A stretch of DNA of 64,000 nt from assembly GCF_000760695.4 (NCBI RefSeq), contig NZ_JHEG04000002.1, positions 186,001 through 250,000 on the forward strand. Direction: 5' to 3'. The notes beneath the pieces were generated by a model. It saw only the letters and a program-made list of their open reading frames with translations. It was not told where the DNA came from and did no database searches. A program made the translations under genes and the position numbers. Source of the stretch: Tolypothrix bouteillei VB521301 (GTDB lineage Bacteria > Cyanobacteriota > Cyanobacteriia > Cyanobacteriales > Nostocaceae). This document shows, one piece after another, positions 17,436 to 26,825 of the stretch (position 1 is the first letter of the stretch; every line of letters starts with the position of its first letter).

Positions 17436-20312
17436 ATGAATGAATACTCCGTAATGGATCTGTTTCGTCAAGAGATTCAAGCTCAGGTGACAATCTTTCG
17501 GGAAACTCTTGAGATACTAAGAACGCAGCCCTTTTCCATGACAGAACTCGAACAAGCAACTCAAGCAGCTCATTCAGTATGGGGAACTGCTCGACTTGTA
17601 GAGTTGGAGGTTGCTTCTGACTTGGCGCAAGTTATGAAGCAGTGTTTTATGGCTGCTCAAGATAAAACTGTAACGCTTGGTGAAGAGCAGATCGAGCTTT
17701 TACTTCATGCTAGCGATTTACTTTTGAGTATGAGCAAAGCAGCAGATGGAGATTTCAAGCAATGGCTCTCAGATTATTCTTGGGATTTAGCCACGACTCA
17801 AAAGGCAATTTCAATCTTACCGACTGTAAATGTACTACAATTAGAGGACATTCATGCTGTAAATGTACTGAAAATTGAAATAAAGACAGCACAATTAGAT
17901 ACAACGGATTCTGTAAATGCATTGCCTAGCGAGACTCCCGTACCGCCATCAGATGCAACTCATTCTGTAACGACCCTAACAGGCGATGATGATGGTTCAA
18001 TGATGGATCTGTTTCGTTTGGAAGCAGAAGCGCAAATTACTGTCATGAATGAAGGGCTGTTAGCCCTAGAAAGCAATCCTCACTCAGCACAAGTATTGGA
18101 AACATTAATGCGAGCCGCTCACTCAATTAAAGGGTCTGCTCGAATCGTTGCACTTGATGCGGTGGTTAACTTGGCTCATGTTATGGAAGATTGCTTTGTA
18201 GCAGCGCAAAATAAAACCATAACTTTAGATTCCGACCGAGTTGATGTACTGCTCCAAGCAGTAGATTTATTGCAAGGCATCAGCGAGGTGAGCAATGCAG
18301 ATTTACATCAATGGCTGGCTAACAATGAAGCAGCTTTTGAACGGATGCGAGTCTCTGTAGAGACTATTTTAAATCCCAAAGCGGCACCTTTACTTATCCA
18401 AGAGAACACTTCTAACGCTCCCGTTCCTGTTTCATCTCTACTGGGAACTGAATTAAATCCCGATTCAGCGCTTGTTGTGGTGAACCAATCTCCACCACCT
18501 GCTCAAGTAATGGTTCAGGAGCGTTCGGAATTGACTGCTCCTTCTAGTTCTGCATCCGAACAGATTGCTGTTCAAGATAGAGTGGTGCGGGTCAGTGCTG
18601 AAAATTTGAACCGGATTATGGGTTTGGCGGGGGAGTCATTGATTGAAGCGAACTGGTTGCAACCTCATGCAGATTCTATGATGTCTCTCAAATGGCGTCT
18701 TGTCGAACTTTCTAGAACTTTAGAACATTTGCAAGATGCTCTTGACAGAGGAGCATATCAACAAGATGGGAAGGAATACTTGGAGGAGGCGCGACAACGG
18801 GAGCAAGAATGTCTTGATTTTTTGAGCGATCGCCTCAACGAATTGGAGCTTTATGCTCAACGAACTGCTAATCTCTCGGATCGTCTTTATCGGGAAGTTA
18901 TTACTTCCCACATGCGCCCCTTTGCTGATGGCGTACAGAGTTTTCCACGCATGATTCGCGACTTAGCACGCAAGCTGAACAAGCAGGTAAATTTAGAAAT
19001 TGTTGGTAAAGCAACATCGGTGGATCGCGACATTCTTAAAAAACTGGAAGCACCTCTGACTCACATTCTCAGGAATGCTGTGGATCACGGAATTGAACTT
19101 CCAGAGGAACGTGCTGCTACAGGAAAACCAAGTGCAGGTACAATCCGTTTGGAAGCTTTCCATCGAGGAGGTATGTTAGCAATTACTATTGCTGACGATG
19201 GTCAAGGTATAGATCCAGAGCAGTTGCGCCAGAAAGTTATTAATAAAAACCTGACAACGGCTGAGATAGCAACTCAACTCTCAATTAGCGAACTGATGGA
19301 GTTCCTGTTTTTACCAGGATTTTCCACAGCAAAACAGGTGACTGAAATTTCCGGGCGTGGTGTTGGGTTAGATATTGCCAAGAGTATGGCGCAAGAAGTC
19401 GGTGGAACGGTGCGTGCTGTTTCTCAAAAAGGATTGGGAACAAGTTTCCACTTTCAATTACCTTTGACACTCTCTGTTGTTCGCACGCTACTAGTTGAAA
19501 TTTCTGGAAGACCTTATGCCATTCCCTTAGCTAGAATTGGTCACATTATCACAGTGGAACGTTCAGATGTTTCTGATGTCGAGAATAAACAATATTTCAC
19601 GATGAATCAGAAAAATATTGGTTTGATTGCTGCTCATCAGATTCTAGAACTCAGCGAACCCTCACCCACGTCCGGACCACTTTCGGTGGTTGTGGTTAGC
19701 GATCGCGATGATACCTATGGATTGGTCGTCGATAAATTTCTCGGCGAACACGATTTGGTTGTCAGACCTCTAGATCCCCGCTTGGGGAAAGTTCCCGATA
19801 TCAGTGCAACATCCTTACTCAGCGATGGGTCACCAGTTCTGATTGTGGATGTCTCGGACATAGTGCGCTCGATGGATGCCATTCTGAATGCAGGACAACT
19901 GACCAAAGTTGGTGTTGTCACAGCAGAAGAAATGGCAAACAAGCGTAAGAAAATTTTAGTCGTTGATGATTCTATTACGGTAAGAGAAATGGAGCGCAAG
20001 TTGTTGGAGAACCGGGGTTATCAAGTGGATGTTGCTGTTAATGGTATGGAAGGATGGAGCGCTGTTCGCACCAACCATTACGACTTGGTCATCAGCGATA
20101 TTGATATGCCACGAATGAATGGAATTGAACTCGTTCGGCAAATCAAGAATCATCCCCGCCTGCACTCTCTACCTACCATCGTTATGTCCTACCGAGACCG
20201 GGAGGAAGACCGCCTTCAAGGCTTAGAAGCAGGTGCAAATTACTACTTGACAAAAAGTAGTTTTCATGATGATACGCTGATAAATGCTGTTGTCGATTTA
20301 ATAGGTCGTTAA
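17436..20312 (+). CDS. cheA: Hybrid CheA kinase with two Hpt domains and a receiver, WspE-like
   Basis: A 958-residue histidine kinase. Two phosphotransfer domains are visible: His46 ([13 protein letters not shown], a degenerate version) and His229 ([13 protein letters not shown], canonical). Then come a dimerisation helix pair, the HATPase domain ([21 protein letters not shown]-box, [11 protein letters not shown]1, [13 protein letters not shown]2), a CheW-like regulatory domain (~680-815), and a C-terminal receiver at 838-958 with Asp888 (ISDIDMP). CheA-REC is the WspE architecture. The first Hpt looks like a decayed duplicate of the second. Confidence 0.95.
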   Translation: MNEYSVMDLFRQEIQAQVTIFRETLEILRTQPFSMTELEQATQAAHSVWGTARLVELEVASDLAQVMKQCFMAAQDKTVTLGEEQIELLLHASDLLLSMSKAADGDFKQWLSDYSWDLATTQKAISILPTVNVLQLEDIHAVNVLKIEIKTAQLDTTDSVNALPSETPVPPSDATHSVTTLTGDDDGSMMDLFRLEAEAQITVMNEGLLALESNPHSAQVLETLMRAAHSIKGSARIVALDAVVNLAHVMEDCFVAAQNKTITLDSDRVDVLLQAVDLLQGISEVSNADLHQWLANNEAAFERMRVSVETILNPKAAPLLIQENTSNAPVPVSSLLGTELNPDSALVVVNQSPPPAQVMVQERSELTAPSSSASEQIAVQDRVVRVSAENLNRIMGLAGESLIEANWLQPHADSMMSLKWRLVELSRTLEHLQDALDRGAYQQDGKEYLEEARQREQECLDFLSDRLNELELYAQRTANLSDRLYREVITSHMRPFADGVQSFPRMIRDLARKLNKQVNLEIVGKATSVDRDILKKLEAPLTHILRNAVDHGIELPEERAATGKPSAGTIRLEAFHRGGMLAITIADDGQGIDPEQLRQKVINKNLTTAEIATQLSISELMEFLFLPGFSTAKQVTEISGRGVGLDIAKSMAQEVGGTVRAVSQKGLGTSFHFQLPLTLSVVRTLLVEISGRPYAIPLARIGHIITVERSDVSDVENKQYFTMNQKNIGLIAAHQILELSEPSPTSGPLSVVVVSDRDDTYGLVVDKFLGEHDLVVRPLDPRLGKVPDISATSLLSDGSPVLIVDVSDIVRSMDAILNAGQLTKVGVVTAEEMANKRKKILVVDDSITVREMERKLLENRGYQVDVAVNGMEGWSAVRTNHYDLVISDIDMPRMNGIELVRQIKNHPRLHSLPTIVMSYRDREEDRLQGLEAGANYYLTKSSFHDDTLINAVVDLIGR

Positions 20313-20316
20313 TATT

Positions 20317-21351
20317 ATGAGAATTGCCATCGTTAACGACTTAGCCATTGCTGTAGCGGCGCTCCAAAGAGTCTTGTTAAAAGTTCCCGATTATCAAGTT
20401 ATCTGGGTTGCTCGTGATGGAGCCGAAGCAGTTGCCAAATGCAAACAAGATACACCAGATCTAATCTTAATGGATCTGGTGATGCCTGTGATGGATGGGG
20501 TAGAAGCAACTCGTCAGATCGTGCAAAACTTTTCTTGTGCGGTTCTGATTGTGACGGTGAGTGCAGAGCAAAATGTTGCCAAAGTCTACGAAGCAATGGG
20601 TTATGGCGCACTTGATGCTGTTGATACTCCAGTCTTAGGTCAAGAAAGCGCTCAGACAGCAAACCAGTTATTAACGAAAATTTCCAGAATCCGCAAACTG
20701 CTGAAAGTCTCTCCCACAAATACAAAGCCATCTGTTCGATCTCCTCAGTTAGAGCGGCGTAACAATCTCGTGTCTGGAACCTCTTTAATTGCTATTGGTT
20801 CTTCAACAGGCGGACCGAAAGCACTCGCCTCGATTTTGTCAAAGTTACCCGCCAATTTTCCTGCAGCGATCGCCATTGTTCAGCACGTTGATGCCGATTT
20901 TTCAGCAGGATTTGTGGAGTGGTTAAACCAACAAACAGCATTGCCGGTGAGATTAGCCATTGCAGGCGATCGTTTGCAAGCGGGGACAGTTCTCGTTGCT
21001 GGTACAAACGACCACCTGTATTTAAAGCCGGACTTAACCCTCAGTTACATCAAAGAACCGATAAATTATCCTTACCGTCCATCTGTTGATGTCTTTTTCA
21101 AAAGTCTCGCCCAACACTGGACGCGTCAGGGAATTGCTGTGCTGTTAACGGGAATGGGAAGAGACGGTGCTCTTGGCTTAAGTGCCTTGAAAACTCAAGG
21201 TTGGCATACTATTGCCCAAGACAAAGCAAGTTGTGTGGTGTATGGAATGCCCAAAGCGGCGGTTGAGTTAGATGCAGCTGTAGAAATTTTATCCCCTGAT
21301 GCCATCGGCTCTGCACTCACTTCTAGCCCTTATTTAAAATCCAAAATCTAA
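20317..21351 (+). CDS. cheB: CheB receptor methylesterase, WspF-like
   Basis: A 344-residue two-domain protein. The receiver (1-~120) starts [20 protein letters not shown], resembling WspF as I recall it, with phosphoacceptor Asp53 ([17 protein letters not shown]). The methylesterase domain (~150-340) shows the catalytic Ser in [10 protein letters not shown], His in [11 protein letters not shown], and Asp in [10 protein letters not shown]. It removes methyl groups (or deamidates) from the MCP. It follows cheA by 4 bp, so it is co-translated. Confidence 0.95.
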   Translation: MRIAIVNDLAIAVAALQRVLLKVPDYQVIWVARDGAEAVAKCKQDTPDLILMDLVMPVMDGVEATRQIVQNFSCAVLIVTVSAEQNVAKVYEAMGYGALDAVDTPVLGQESAQTANQLLTKISRIRKLLKVSPTNTKPSVRSPQLERRNNLVSGTSLIAIGSSTGGPKALASILSKLPANFPAAIAIVQHVDADFSAGFVEWLNQQTALPVRLAIAGDRLQAGTVLVAGTNDHLYLKPDLTLSYIKEPINYPYRPSVDVFFKSLAQHWTRQGIAVLLTGMGRDGALGLSALKTQGWHTIAQDKASCVVYGMPKAAVELDAAVEILSPDAIGSALTSSPYLKSKI

Positions 21352-21383
21352 AACCTCCAATCTCCCCATCTCTCAATCCCCCA

Positions 21384-22895
21384 ATGGACGAGCAAATCAC
21401 TGTATTACTTATTGACGACCAATCCATCATCGGTGAAGCCATTTCTCGAATGCTCGCTCCCGAAAAGGATATTGTGTTTCATTACTGTAGCGATCCGACC
21501 CAAGCAATTAAAGTCGCCAAAGATTCCCAACCAACTGTTATTCTGCAAGATTTGGTTATGCCACAAATGCAAGGGCTGCTGTTGGTAAAATTTCTGCGTT
21601 CCAAAGATGCACCCACTTGCAATATTCCTCTCATTGTGCTGTCTAGTAAAGAAGAACCTGTTATCAAAGCCAAAGCATTTGAACTTGGGGCAAATGATTA
21701 TTTAGTCAAACTACCCGATCGCATGGAGTTAATTGCTCGCATTCGCTATCACTCAAAAGCTTACATTAACTTTCTCAAGCGATTGGAAGCGGAAGCCCTC
21801 TTCAAAGCTGAAATTCTCCGTCAAGCAGCATATATAGAGCAGGTTGATAAGGTAACATCTGCAGCGAGTGATGTAGAACGAGATGCTTTTCAACCAGAGG
21901 CTCTTGCAGAAGTTACCAAACGCAGCGATGAACTCGGACAGCTAGCAAGAGTCTTTACCAACATGGTGAAAACCGTCAAAACACGGGAAAAAGAGCTAAC
22001 AAGTGCCAACGCTCAGTTAGAGTCTTTGTTAAAAGCTTACGGGCGGTTTGTACCTCACGAATATTTGCGGTTTTTACGCAAACAAACGATTACGGATGTG
22101 CAACTGGGCGACCACGTCAGCAAAATAATGGCGGTTATGTTCAGCGACATTCGCTCCTTCACAACCATTTCTGAGACTATGACACCCCAGGACAATTTTA
22201 ATTTTGTCAATGCTTATTGCAAGCGTGTCAGCCCTGAAATTCGCTCTCACTACGGTCTTATTGTTAAATTTTTAGGTGATGGGATGATGGCTGTGTTTCC
22301 TGAAGGGGCTGATGATGCGGTGGCATCTGGAGTTGCCAAACTCAAACGGGTTCAAGAATATAATAAAGAACGTGCGGTGAAAGGTTATTTTCCCCTCCAT
22401 ATAGGCATAGGGATTCATGTCGGGCATGTGATGTTAGGTATGGTGGGTGAAGAAAACCGGATGCAGGGGGATGCTTTGTCCGACACTGTTAACCTGACAG
22501 CTCGCTTGGAAGGGCTGACGAAATTTTATGGTGTGTCAATGCTGATCTCCGAGCAAGTGCTGCGTCATCTTAGTAGCCCAGAAAAGTATCAGATTCGGTT
22601 TTTGGATCGGGTAATTGTCAAGGGACGGACGGAAGCGATCGCCGTTTATGAAGTCCTCGATGCAGAAATTGAAGAAGTTCAAATCCGAAAACTGCAAACA
22701 CAATCAGAGTTTGAGCGAGGTTTGGAATCCTACAAGAACGGTGAGTTAGAACTAGCAAAAACGTATTTTGAAAAAGTACTTGCTATCCATCCTTTAGATA
22801 AGACAGCGATGCTTTATTTAGAACGGGTGCAAACATTGCAGGAAAGAGGAGTTCCTAACAACTGGAATGGCGTGTGGACATTTACTGAGAAATGA
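21384..22895 (+). CDS. Receiver - class III adenylate cyclase response regulator
   Basis: A 503-residue output protein. The receiver (1-~125) has Asp56 in TVILQDLVMP and the stretch IVLSSKEEPVIKAKAFELGA followed by NDYLVKLPDRMELIARIRYH, which I recognise as WspR-like. A linker/HAMP-like region (~165-215) follows. The class III cyclase domain (~245-425) has metal Asp255 (FSDIRSFT) and Asp299 (KFLGDGMM), adenine-specifying Lys295 and Asp367 (SDTVNLTARLE), and Asn370/Arg374. A helical, TPR-like tail ends the protein. Lys/Asp at the base-selecting positions favours ATP, hence cAMP. It begins 32 bp after cheB and is the only dedicated response regulator of the operon. Confidence 0.93.
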   Translation: MDEQITVLLIDDQSIIGEAISRMLAPEKDIVFHYCSDPTQAIKVAKDSQPTVILQDLVMPQMQGLLLVKFLRSKDAPTCNIPLIVLSSKEEPVIKAKAFELGANDYLVKLPDRMELIARIRYHSKAYINFLKRLEAEALFKAEILRQAAYIEQVDKVTSAASDVERDAFQPEALAEVTKRSDELGQLARVFTNMVKTVKTREKELTSANAQLESLLKAYGRFVPHEYLRFLRKQTITDVQLGDHVSKIMAVMFSDIRSFTTISETMTPQDNFNFVNAYCKRVSPEIRSHYGLIVKFLGDGMMAVFPEGADDAVASGVAKLKRVQEYNKERAVKGYFPLHIGIGIHVGHVMLGMVGEENRMQGDALSDTVNLTARLEGLTKFYGVSMLISEQVLRHLSSPEKYQIRFLDRVIVKGRTEAIAVYEVLDAEIEEVQIRKLQTQSEFERGLESYKNGELELAKTYFEKVLAIHPLDKTAMLYLERVQTLQERGVPNNWNGVWTFTEK

Positions 22896-22942
22896 AAACC
22901 AAGATAATACTTACCTGAGTGCGATCGCTCAATGTATCCCGT

Positions 22943-23152
22943 TTAAAAATTGTTGAAATTTACTGTAAGCGTCTGCCCTCCCACCATCACTTCATCACCC
23001 GGTACTAATTTCCGTCTTCGCCTGGTTTCAACTGAACCATTGACTTTGACATCGCCTCCCTGAATCATCAGTTTTGCTTGCCCACCAGTCGGAGTGACAC
23101 CCATCAACTTCAAAAACTTGTCTAATTCAATTGTACTGTTGCTTGTGTCCAT
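22943..23152 (-). CDS. S4-domain RNA-binding protein (YaaA/YbcJ-like)
   Basis: A 69-residue protein that is almost entirely an S4 RNA-binding fold: IELDKFLKLMGVTPTGGQAK, LMIQGGDVKVNGSVETRRRR, KLVPGDEVMVGG. Such stand-alone S4 proteins associate with ribosomal or transfer RNA. It is convergent with the cyclase gene and sits 46 bp downstream of the tRNA-like gene on the same strand. Confidence 0.88.
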   Translation of the reverse strand: MDTSNSTIELDKFLKLMGVTPTGGQAKLMIQGGDVKVNGSVETRRRRKLVPGDEVMVGGQTLTVNFNNF

Positions 23153-23198
23153 AAGCCGTGGGAGAAGTAATATCCAAGCATTTTTACCGGGACAGAAG

Positions 23199-23270
23199 TT
23201 TTAGGGGCAGGGCTCGAACCTGCGTCCAGTCGGTCCAGAGCCAACCGCTCTACCACTGAGCTACCCTGTT
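23199..23270 (-). tRNA. tRNA-Gln(CUG)-like gene with imperfect acceptor stem
   Basis: The minus strand folds into a cloverleaf: D-stem GCTC/GAGC with loop AGTGGTA, anticodon stem GTTGG/CCGAC with loop CTCTGGA (anticodon CUG, glutamine), T-stem GCAGG/CCTGC with loop TTCGAGC. The acceptor AACAGGG/CCCTAAA pairs only at four of seven positions, and CCA is not encoded. The three arms are too regular for chance, but the frayed acceptor leaves open a tRNA pseudogene or an att-derived remnant. It abuts the stop of the 23273-24694 gene. Confidence 0.6.
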
Positions 23271-23272
23271 GT

Positions 23273-24694
23273 CTATTCTACTTTATTGCTCCGATCCTGC
23301 AATCTTTCATGATGTTTTTGTAACGTACTGCGATGTATCTCATCTCCTATTGGGATATCGCGCTTAATTGTTTTGCCAGAGAAGAACCCTGAATTACGCA
23401 AGACTTCAGCCAACATGGGATTAGCGACCGAAACTCCATGCACCAGTTCCGGTGTTGCTTTAAATGCAACTGGTTTGCCAGAAGGACGTGGGACAGTCCA
23501 TCCCTTCTTTACTGGATCGACATTATGTTTTCGACAAGTTGATTCAACCAGATTGAGGTTGCACGATTGCTGACCAGATAGAATTTCCCAAGGTAGCGGG
23601 AGTTCATTCCAAATGAATGTGTCGGGATCGAGTCCGGAACCGACACTGTAGTGCCATGCAACAACATCGGCTGCCATAAGGCTCAGCACTTTACCGAAAC
23701 AGATGGTTTGAAGAATCTCTTCTGCCCCCATTGCATAAAGTAGTGCCATCCAGTTATCCCTGGCTGTGTTCCAAGCACTTGCTGTATTATTCCAAGTGCT
23801 AGAATCATTGCCGCGACGGACAACCATAGTGGAACGGTTGATGTTAGAGCGCTCCCATACATCTAGGAGTAATCTGGCAATCTCCTCAAGAATTCCATAC
23901 CATCGCCCCAACAGTTCTCCTTTTTGGGCATCGCTCAGATAAGCCAGAACCTCTTGTGTAGGATAGACATGAGCGATCGCCCACCAGTTTGTATTTGCAC
24001 TGTTTCGGCAACGCTTGAAAAGCACATCAGCAATCTCATCGTATGGACGCTGCTGACCATAAATTGTAAACTCACTCCGCAAGTTGCAGCGGGCAGTGTA
24101 GTAGGCAATGAAACATGCAGTGTCGCGATCGGTCGAAAAGTCTCCCCATGGCAGGCTATGAGCCAGTCCAGACTTTCCAACTTTTGTAAACATGAGCTTC
24201 TTCAACTCGTAAATCAGCTTATGCAGCTTAGCTTCCATTCGAGCCAGGTGACGAAAAAGTTTGTTGTAGCGCCGCTTTGAGATATCCATCCCGCACTCAT
24301 GCCGTTCGTTACGATTTAAGCGATCTGCTTTGAAATCATTGCTACCAAAAGACTTATGAATCTCCTGGCTGATATGACGAATAAACTGTTCAACAGCATC
24401 GGGATGGTCACAGGCTTCAGTGTCTAATGGATAGGCAGTTGTAAATAACTCCATCGCTTTGTTCACCTGACGTTGCAAACCAATAGGCTTAGCAAAATCT
24501 TGCAACATTGAGGTATAGCCGAAGAAGTGTTGCCGCAGAGAACCTTTAGCTGCCTTTTGTAAAGAGGACTGCTCGGCTTGGTTTAATTGATTCTGTAGTA
24601 ACTCAAGAATGTTATCAGCAACATCTTCTGGGCGTCTGCGCTGATTGAGGGAACGATAAAGCCATTGCATTCGAGCGTCATTTGTTATATTCAC
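23273..24694 (-). CDS. Unrecognised 473-residue soluble protein next to the tRNA-like gene
   Basis: A long intact ORF starting MNITNDARMQWLYRSLNQRR and ending QKHHERLQDRSNKVE. It is basic, helix-rich and unusually rich in Trp, Arg and His, with no membrane segment, no Walker motif and no nuclease signature I can name. Its stop codon lies two bases from the end of the tRNA-like gene, the classic place for a gene brought in by a tRNA-targeting island, and the region beyond is full of mobile-element debris. I cannot assign a function. Confidence 0.7.
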   Translation of the reverse strand: MNITNDARMQWLYRSLNQRRRPEDVADNILELLQNQLNQAEQSSLQKAAKGSLRQHFFGYTSMLQDFAKPIGLQRQVNKAMELFTTAYPLDTEACDHPDAVEQFIRHISQEIHKSFGSNDFKADRLNRNERHECGMDISKRRYNKLFRHLARMEAKLHKLIYELKKLMFTKVGKSGLAHSLPWGDFSTDRDTACFIAYYTARCNLRSEFTIYGQQRPYDEIADVLFKRCRNSANTNWWAIAHVYPTQEVLAYLSDAQKGELLGRWYGILEEIARLLLDVWERSNINRSTMVVRRGNDSSTWNNTASAWNTARDNWMALLYAMGAEEILQTICFGKVLSLMAADVVAWHYSVGSGLDPDTFIWNELPLPWEILSGQQSCNLNLVESTCRKHNVDPVKKGWTVPRPSGKPVAFKATPELVHGVSVANPMLAEVLRNSGFFSGKTIKRDIPIGDEIHRSTLQKHHERLQDRSNKVE

Positions 24695-25040
24695 TTCGTT
24701 TACCAGCCCAACAGACGAAGCCTAGCCTACCATTATAACATTATTGCCACTTCAGCGATTTACCAGACTCGTTTCGACCTCAGAAAAAATCAGGCTAAGC
24801 AGTCACTGGGTGCGAGCATCGGTCATTTGCGCTTATAGAACCCATCCTTTACAAAGCTTGCTGGAAGTGCGAGCTTGCGTTGCGATCGATGATAGCCTTT
24901 GCAGCCGCATCGCATGAGCACAACATACAAATTAGCTTTTCTTATGAATACTATTTATATTGATAAGTCAAGCACTCTTGATATTTTGTAACAATATCGT
25001 TATATTTATTTACATAAGTTAATAAATAAGGAAACGAGCT
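24695..25040. promoter_or_regulatory. Divergent intergenic region before the Psb34-like gene
   Basis: No ORF. The right half becomes very AT-rich (ttgtaacaatatcgttatat and following), typical of promoter DNA for small cyanobacterial stress or photosystem proteins, and ends in the ribosome site aaggaaac before 25041. Confidence 0.4.
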
Positions 25041-25211
25041 ATGTACACCACTGTTAACGAAGATGGCATCCTCAACAACTATCCAACCGAAACAAAAATG
25101 CAGTTTGCTGAATACCCTGCAATTTGGGAACAGCGTCAATATCTTATCCAAGGCGTGTTTGCTACATTACTTGTCGCTACTCTCGTTCTGGTTGCTTTTA
25201 CTGCTAGTTAA
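25041..25211 (+). CDS. Psb34-like (ssl1498 family) small photosystem II assembly protein
   Basis: A 56-residue protein, MYTTVNEDGILNNYPTETKM ..., with the conserved LNNY(A/P)xE N-terminal signature and a single membrane helix at ~35-55 (GVFATLLVATLVLVAFTAS). This pattern fits the ssl1498/Psb34 family, which binds PSII assembly intermediates and resembles high-light-inducible proteins. aaggaaac lies 8 bases before the ATG. The assignment is from the remembered motif, so another small Hli-like protein is possible, but the gene itself is convincing. Confidence 0.7.
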   Translation: MYTTVNEDGILNNYPTETKMQFAEYPAIWEQRQYLIQGVFATLLVATLVLVAFTAS

Positions 25212-25524
25212 GACGAGTAGATTTGCTTCAAACTTCAATCGACAATTGGTTTTCATGTTCTCCCTAGCGATCGAGGCTGGGGTTTTTCCATTGAAAGAGC
25301 GTTATCTCAAAGTAACTGCAAGTGTAAGTGCAATATGGCTGTACTCATAGCAGGCAGTTGGCTTATCTCACTGTGGATAGAGGTGACATACTAAAATAAA
25401 CCAGATTTGACACTCCTCAATTTCACTCAACAATTCAATTAGGCTTTCAAGCATACTATGAATAGAAAGCAATATTAAAGCTTTTCAATCACAACTAATT
25501 TAATCACAAATTCGGAGAAAAAAG
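25212..25524. other. Intergenic region with a dispersed 21-bp repeat
   Basis: No gene recognised. Bases 25271-25291 (starting tcgaggctggggtttttcca) recur exactly at 29873-29893, in another gene-poor part of the island. The right end is AT-rich and supplies the promoter and ribosome site (ttcggagaaaaaag) of the crystallin gene. Confidence 0.5.
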
Positions 25525-25881
25525 ATGAAAGACAATCAACACGAACAATTGTTTCAGGAACTTGGCAATGAGGTGGCTGCTATCTGTACTGGAGGTGCAG
25601 CATATTTATACAAGGATGATGGATATAGAGGGGGGATGCTAACATTTACTGAAGGTACTGACGACCTTCATTGGTATGGTTTCAACGACGAAACCTCATC
25701 TATTCAGATTACAGGGACTACTCCTTGGATATTTTATGAAGACACATACAACAGAGGTAAAGCTGTAGTACTCAACCCTGGTTCCTATAACAAATACCAA
25801 TTAGCACAAATGGGAATCAAAAATGACTCGATTAGTTCTCTCATTCGAGCCGATCTCGATCCGACCCGAATACTCGTTTAG
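25525..25881 (+). CDS. Beta/gamma-crystallin-fold protein
   Basis: A 118-residue protein with a Greek-key crystallin pattern: YKDDGYRGGMLTF and FNDETSSIQI form one motif, and FYEDTYNRGKAVVLNPGSYN plus GIKNDSISSLI form the second. The N/D-x-x-S-S signatures (NDETSS, NDSISS) are the calcium-binding clamps of microbial beta/gamma-crystallins. No signal peptide is visible. The role is probably structural or stress-related calcium binding. Confidence 0.85.
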   Translation: MKDNQHEQLFQELGNEVAAICTGGAAYLYKDDGYRGGMLTFTEGTDDLHWYGFNDETSSIQITGTTPWIFYEDTYNRGKAVVLNPGSYNKYQLAQMGIKNDSISSLIRADLDPTRILV

Positions 25882-25929
25882 TTCTAAGAGGCGGATAATT
25901 CCTCCCAGAGTTCCTCTGTTGTAAGATTT

Positions 25930-26138
25930 GGGGTACTAGTAGTATCAGAACAGAAAACCAGGTTAAGCTTAAAAGTCTTATTGCATAAAGATTTTATTGA
26001 GAGTTGTAGTAGCTCAATGCATGAAATCGCATTCGTCACCTCTTAACGAAAAAATCAAGGGTTTCAGCGCATGAAACGTAAATGTAGTATTTATGTAGTA
26101 CTAATACCTGGTTTTCTGTTCCAATGATACTTGTACCC
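25930..26138. mobile_element. MITE-like element with ~25-bp terminal inverted repeats
   Basis: The left end reads ggggtac..agtatca then gaacagaaaaccaggt (gaacag... at 25948-25963). The right end is the inverted copy, acctggttttctgttc at 26106-26121 followed by tgatact and gtacccc to 26138. The core 16 bp is perfect. The ~209-bp unit has no ORF. The right terminal repeat runs straight into the integrase remnant, so insertion or deletion here probably removed the 5' part of that gene. Confidence 0.65.
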
Positions 26139-26358
26139 CCATTCTCATGCGTCGAGGGCGGTAGATTATAAGAATGTTTTTGAGGTGCAAAACCAATTGG
26201 GGCATAACAAAACAGATGCCACGAAACTATACGTCCGCACGAAAAAAGACGCGGGCACTGGTACGGTGTTACCGAGGTTCCGATCTAACAAAAACAAAAA
26301 AACACTCCTCGCCAATAATTTAGGGGTCACGCCGACAAGGGTGACCGTCGCTTCCTAG
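26131..26358 (+). pseudogene. Tyrosine recombinase (integrase) C-terminal remnant
   Basis: The frame gives PHSHASRAVDYKNVFEVQNQ, LGHNKTDATKLYVRTKKDAG and TGTVLPRF, matching the C-terminal catalytic block of tyrosine recombinases (H.HAS...., VQ..LGH....T..YV) with LGH and the nucleophile Tyr in LYVR still present. The arginine-bearing parts upstream are missing and the frame opens inside the terminal repeat of the MITE. It marks a former mobile element or island integrase. Confidence 0.75.
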
Positions 26359-26491
26359 TTGTTGTAAGTTGACATAAACATTACTAATTATTCTAATTTT
26401 CCGAAATCATTCGATTAGGCATGGTAGTTATTATGAGAATAAACGACTATAAATAACTTCTATAACTAGCTACGGGGACATACCCAACTTT

Positions 26492-26520
26492 AAAGCCCAG
26501 TCGCAATTGACCGGGCTTTT
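26492..26520 (+). terminator. Intrinsic terminator-like hairpin
   Basis: aaagcccagtc (26492-26502) pairs with gaccgggcttt (26509-26519), one mismatched position, loop gcaatt, followed by a short T tract. It lies between the integrase remnant and the split gene. Confidence 0.75.
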
Positions 26521-26567
26521 GGCATAGAAAAGTAGTTGTATAATCCCAAGTAAAGAAGCTAAGAAAG

Positions 26568-26825
26568 ATGAATGCGAATCCTTATCTTCAAGCTGTGGTG
26601 GAAGCCCCATACTACGAGGATAAACCATTATTTCCGTGGGCTATTGCGGACTACAAGTCGTTCGAGTTTATTCGATTGTCTGGCAAGATGACGGACCGGG
26701 AGGTCGGTTTGGTCTTCGCTCAACTAATCCAGTACAACGATTTAGAATGCGAGGGGAACGCGAACAATGTGTTACACCGAGTCATTCAAGCTACAAGTTT
26801 GGTTTTACCAAAAAACTGGGTTTAA
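26568..26825 (+). pseudogene. 5' part of a gene split by the TnpB element
   Basis: It encodes MNANPYLQAVVEAPYYEDKP, LFPWAIADYKSFEFIRLSGK, MTDREVGLVFAQLIQYNDLE and on to SLVLP, after which the frame runs four residues into element DNA and stops. The 3' part resumes in the same frame at ~28188 as GGLQVRTATDKVINPSCCCG. Removing ~1377 bp (459 codons) restores one continuous frame of about 204 residues through the junction VLPGGLQVR. I do not recognise the family; cysteine-rich PSCCCGLETW is its most distinctive part. Confidence 0.75.
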
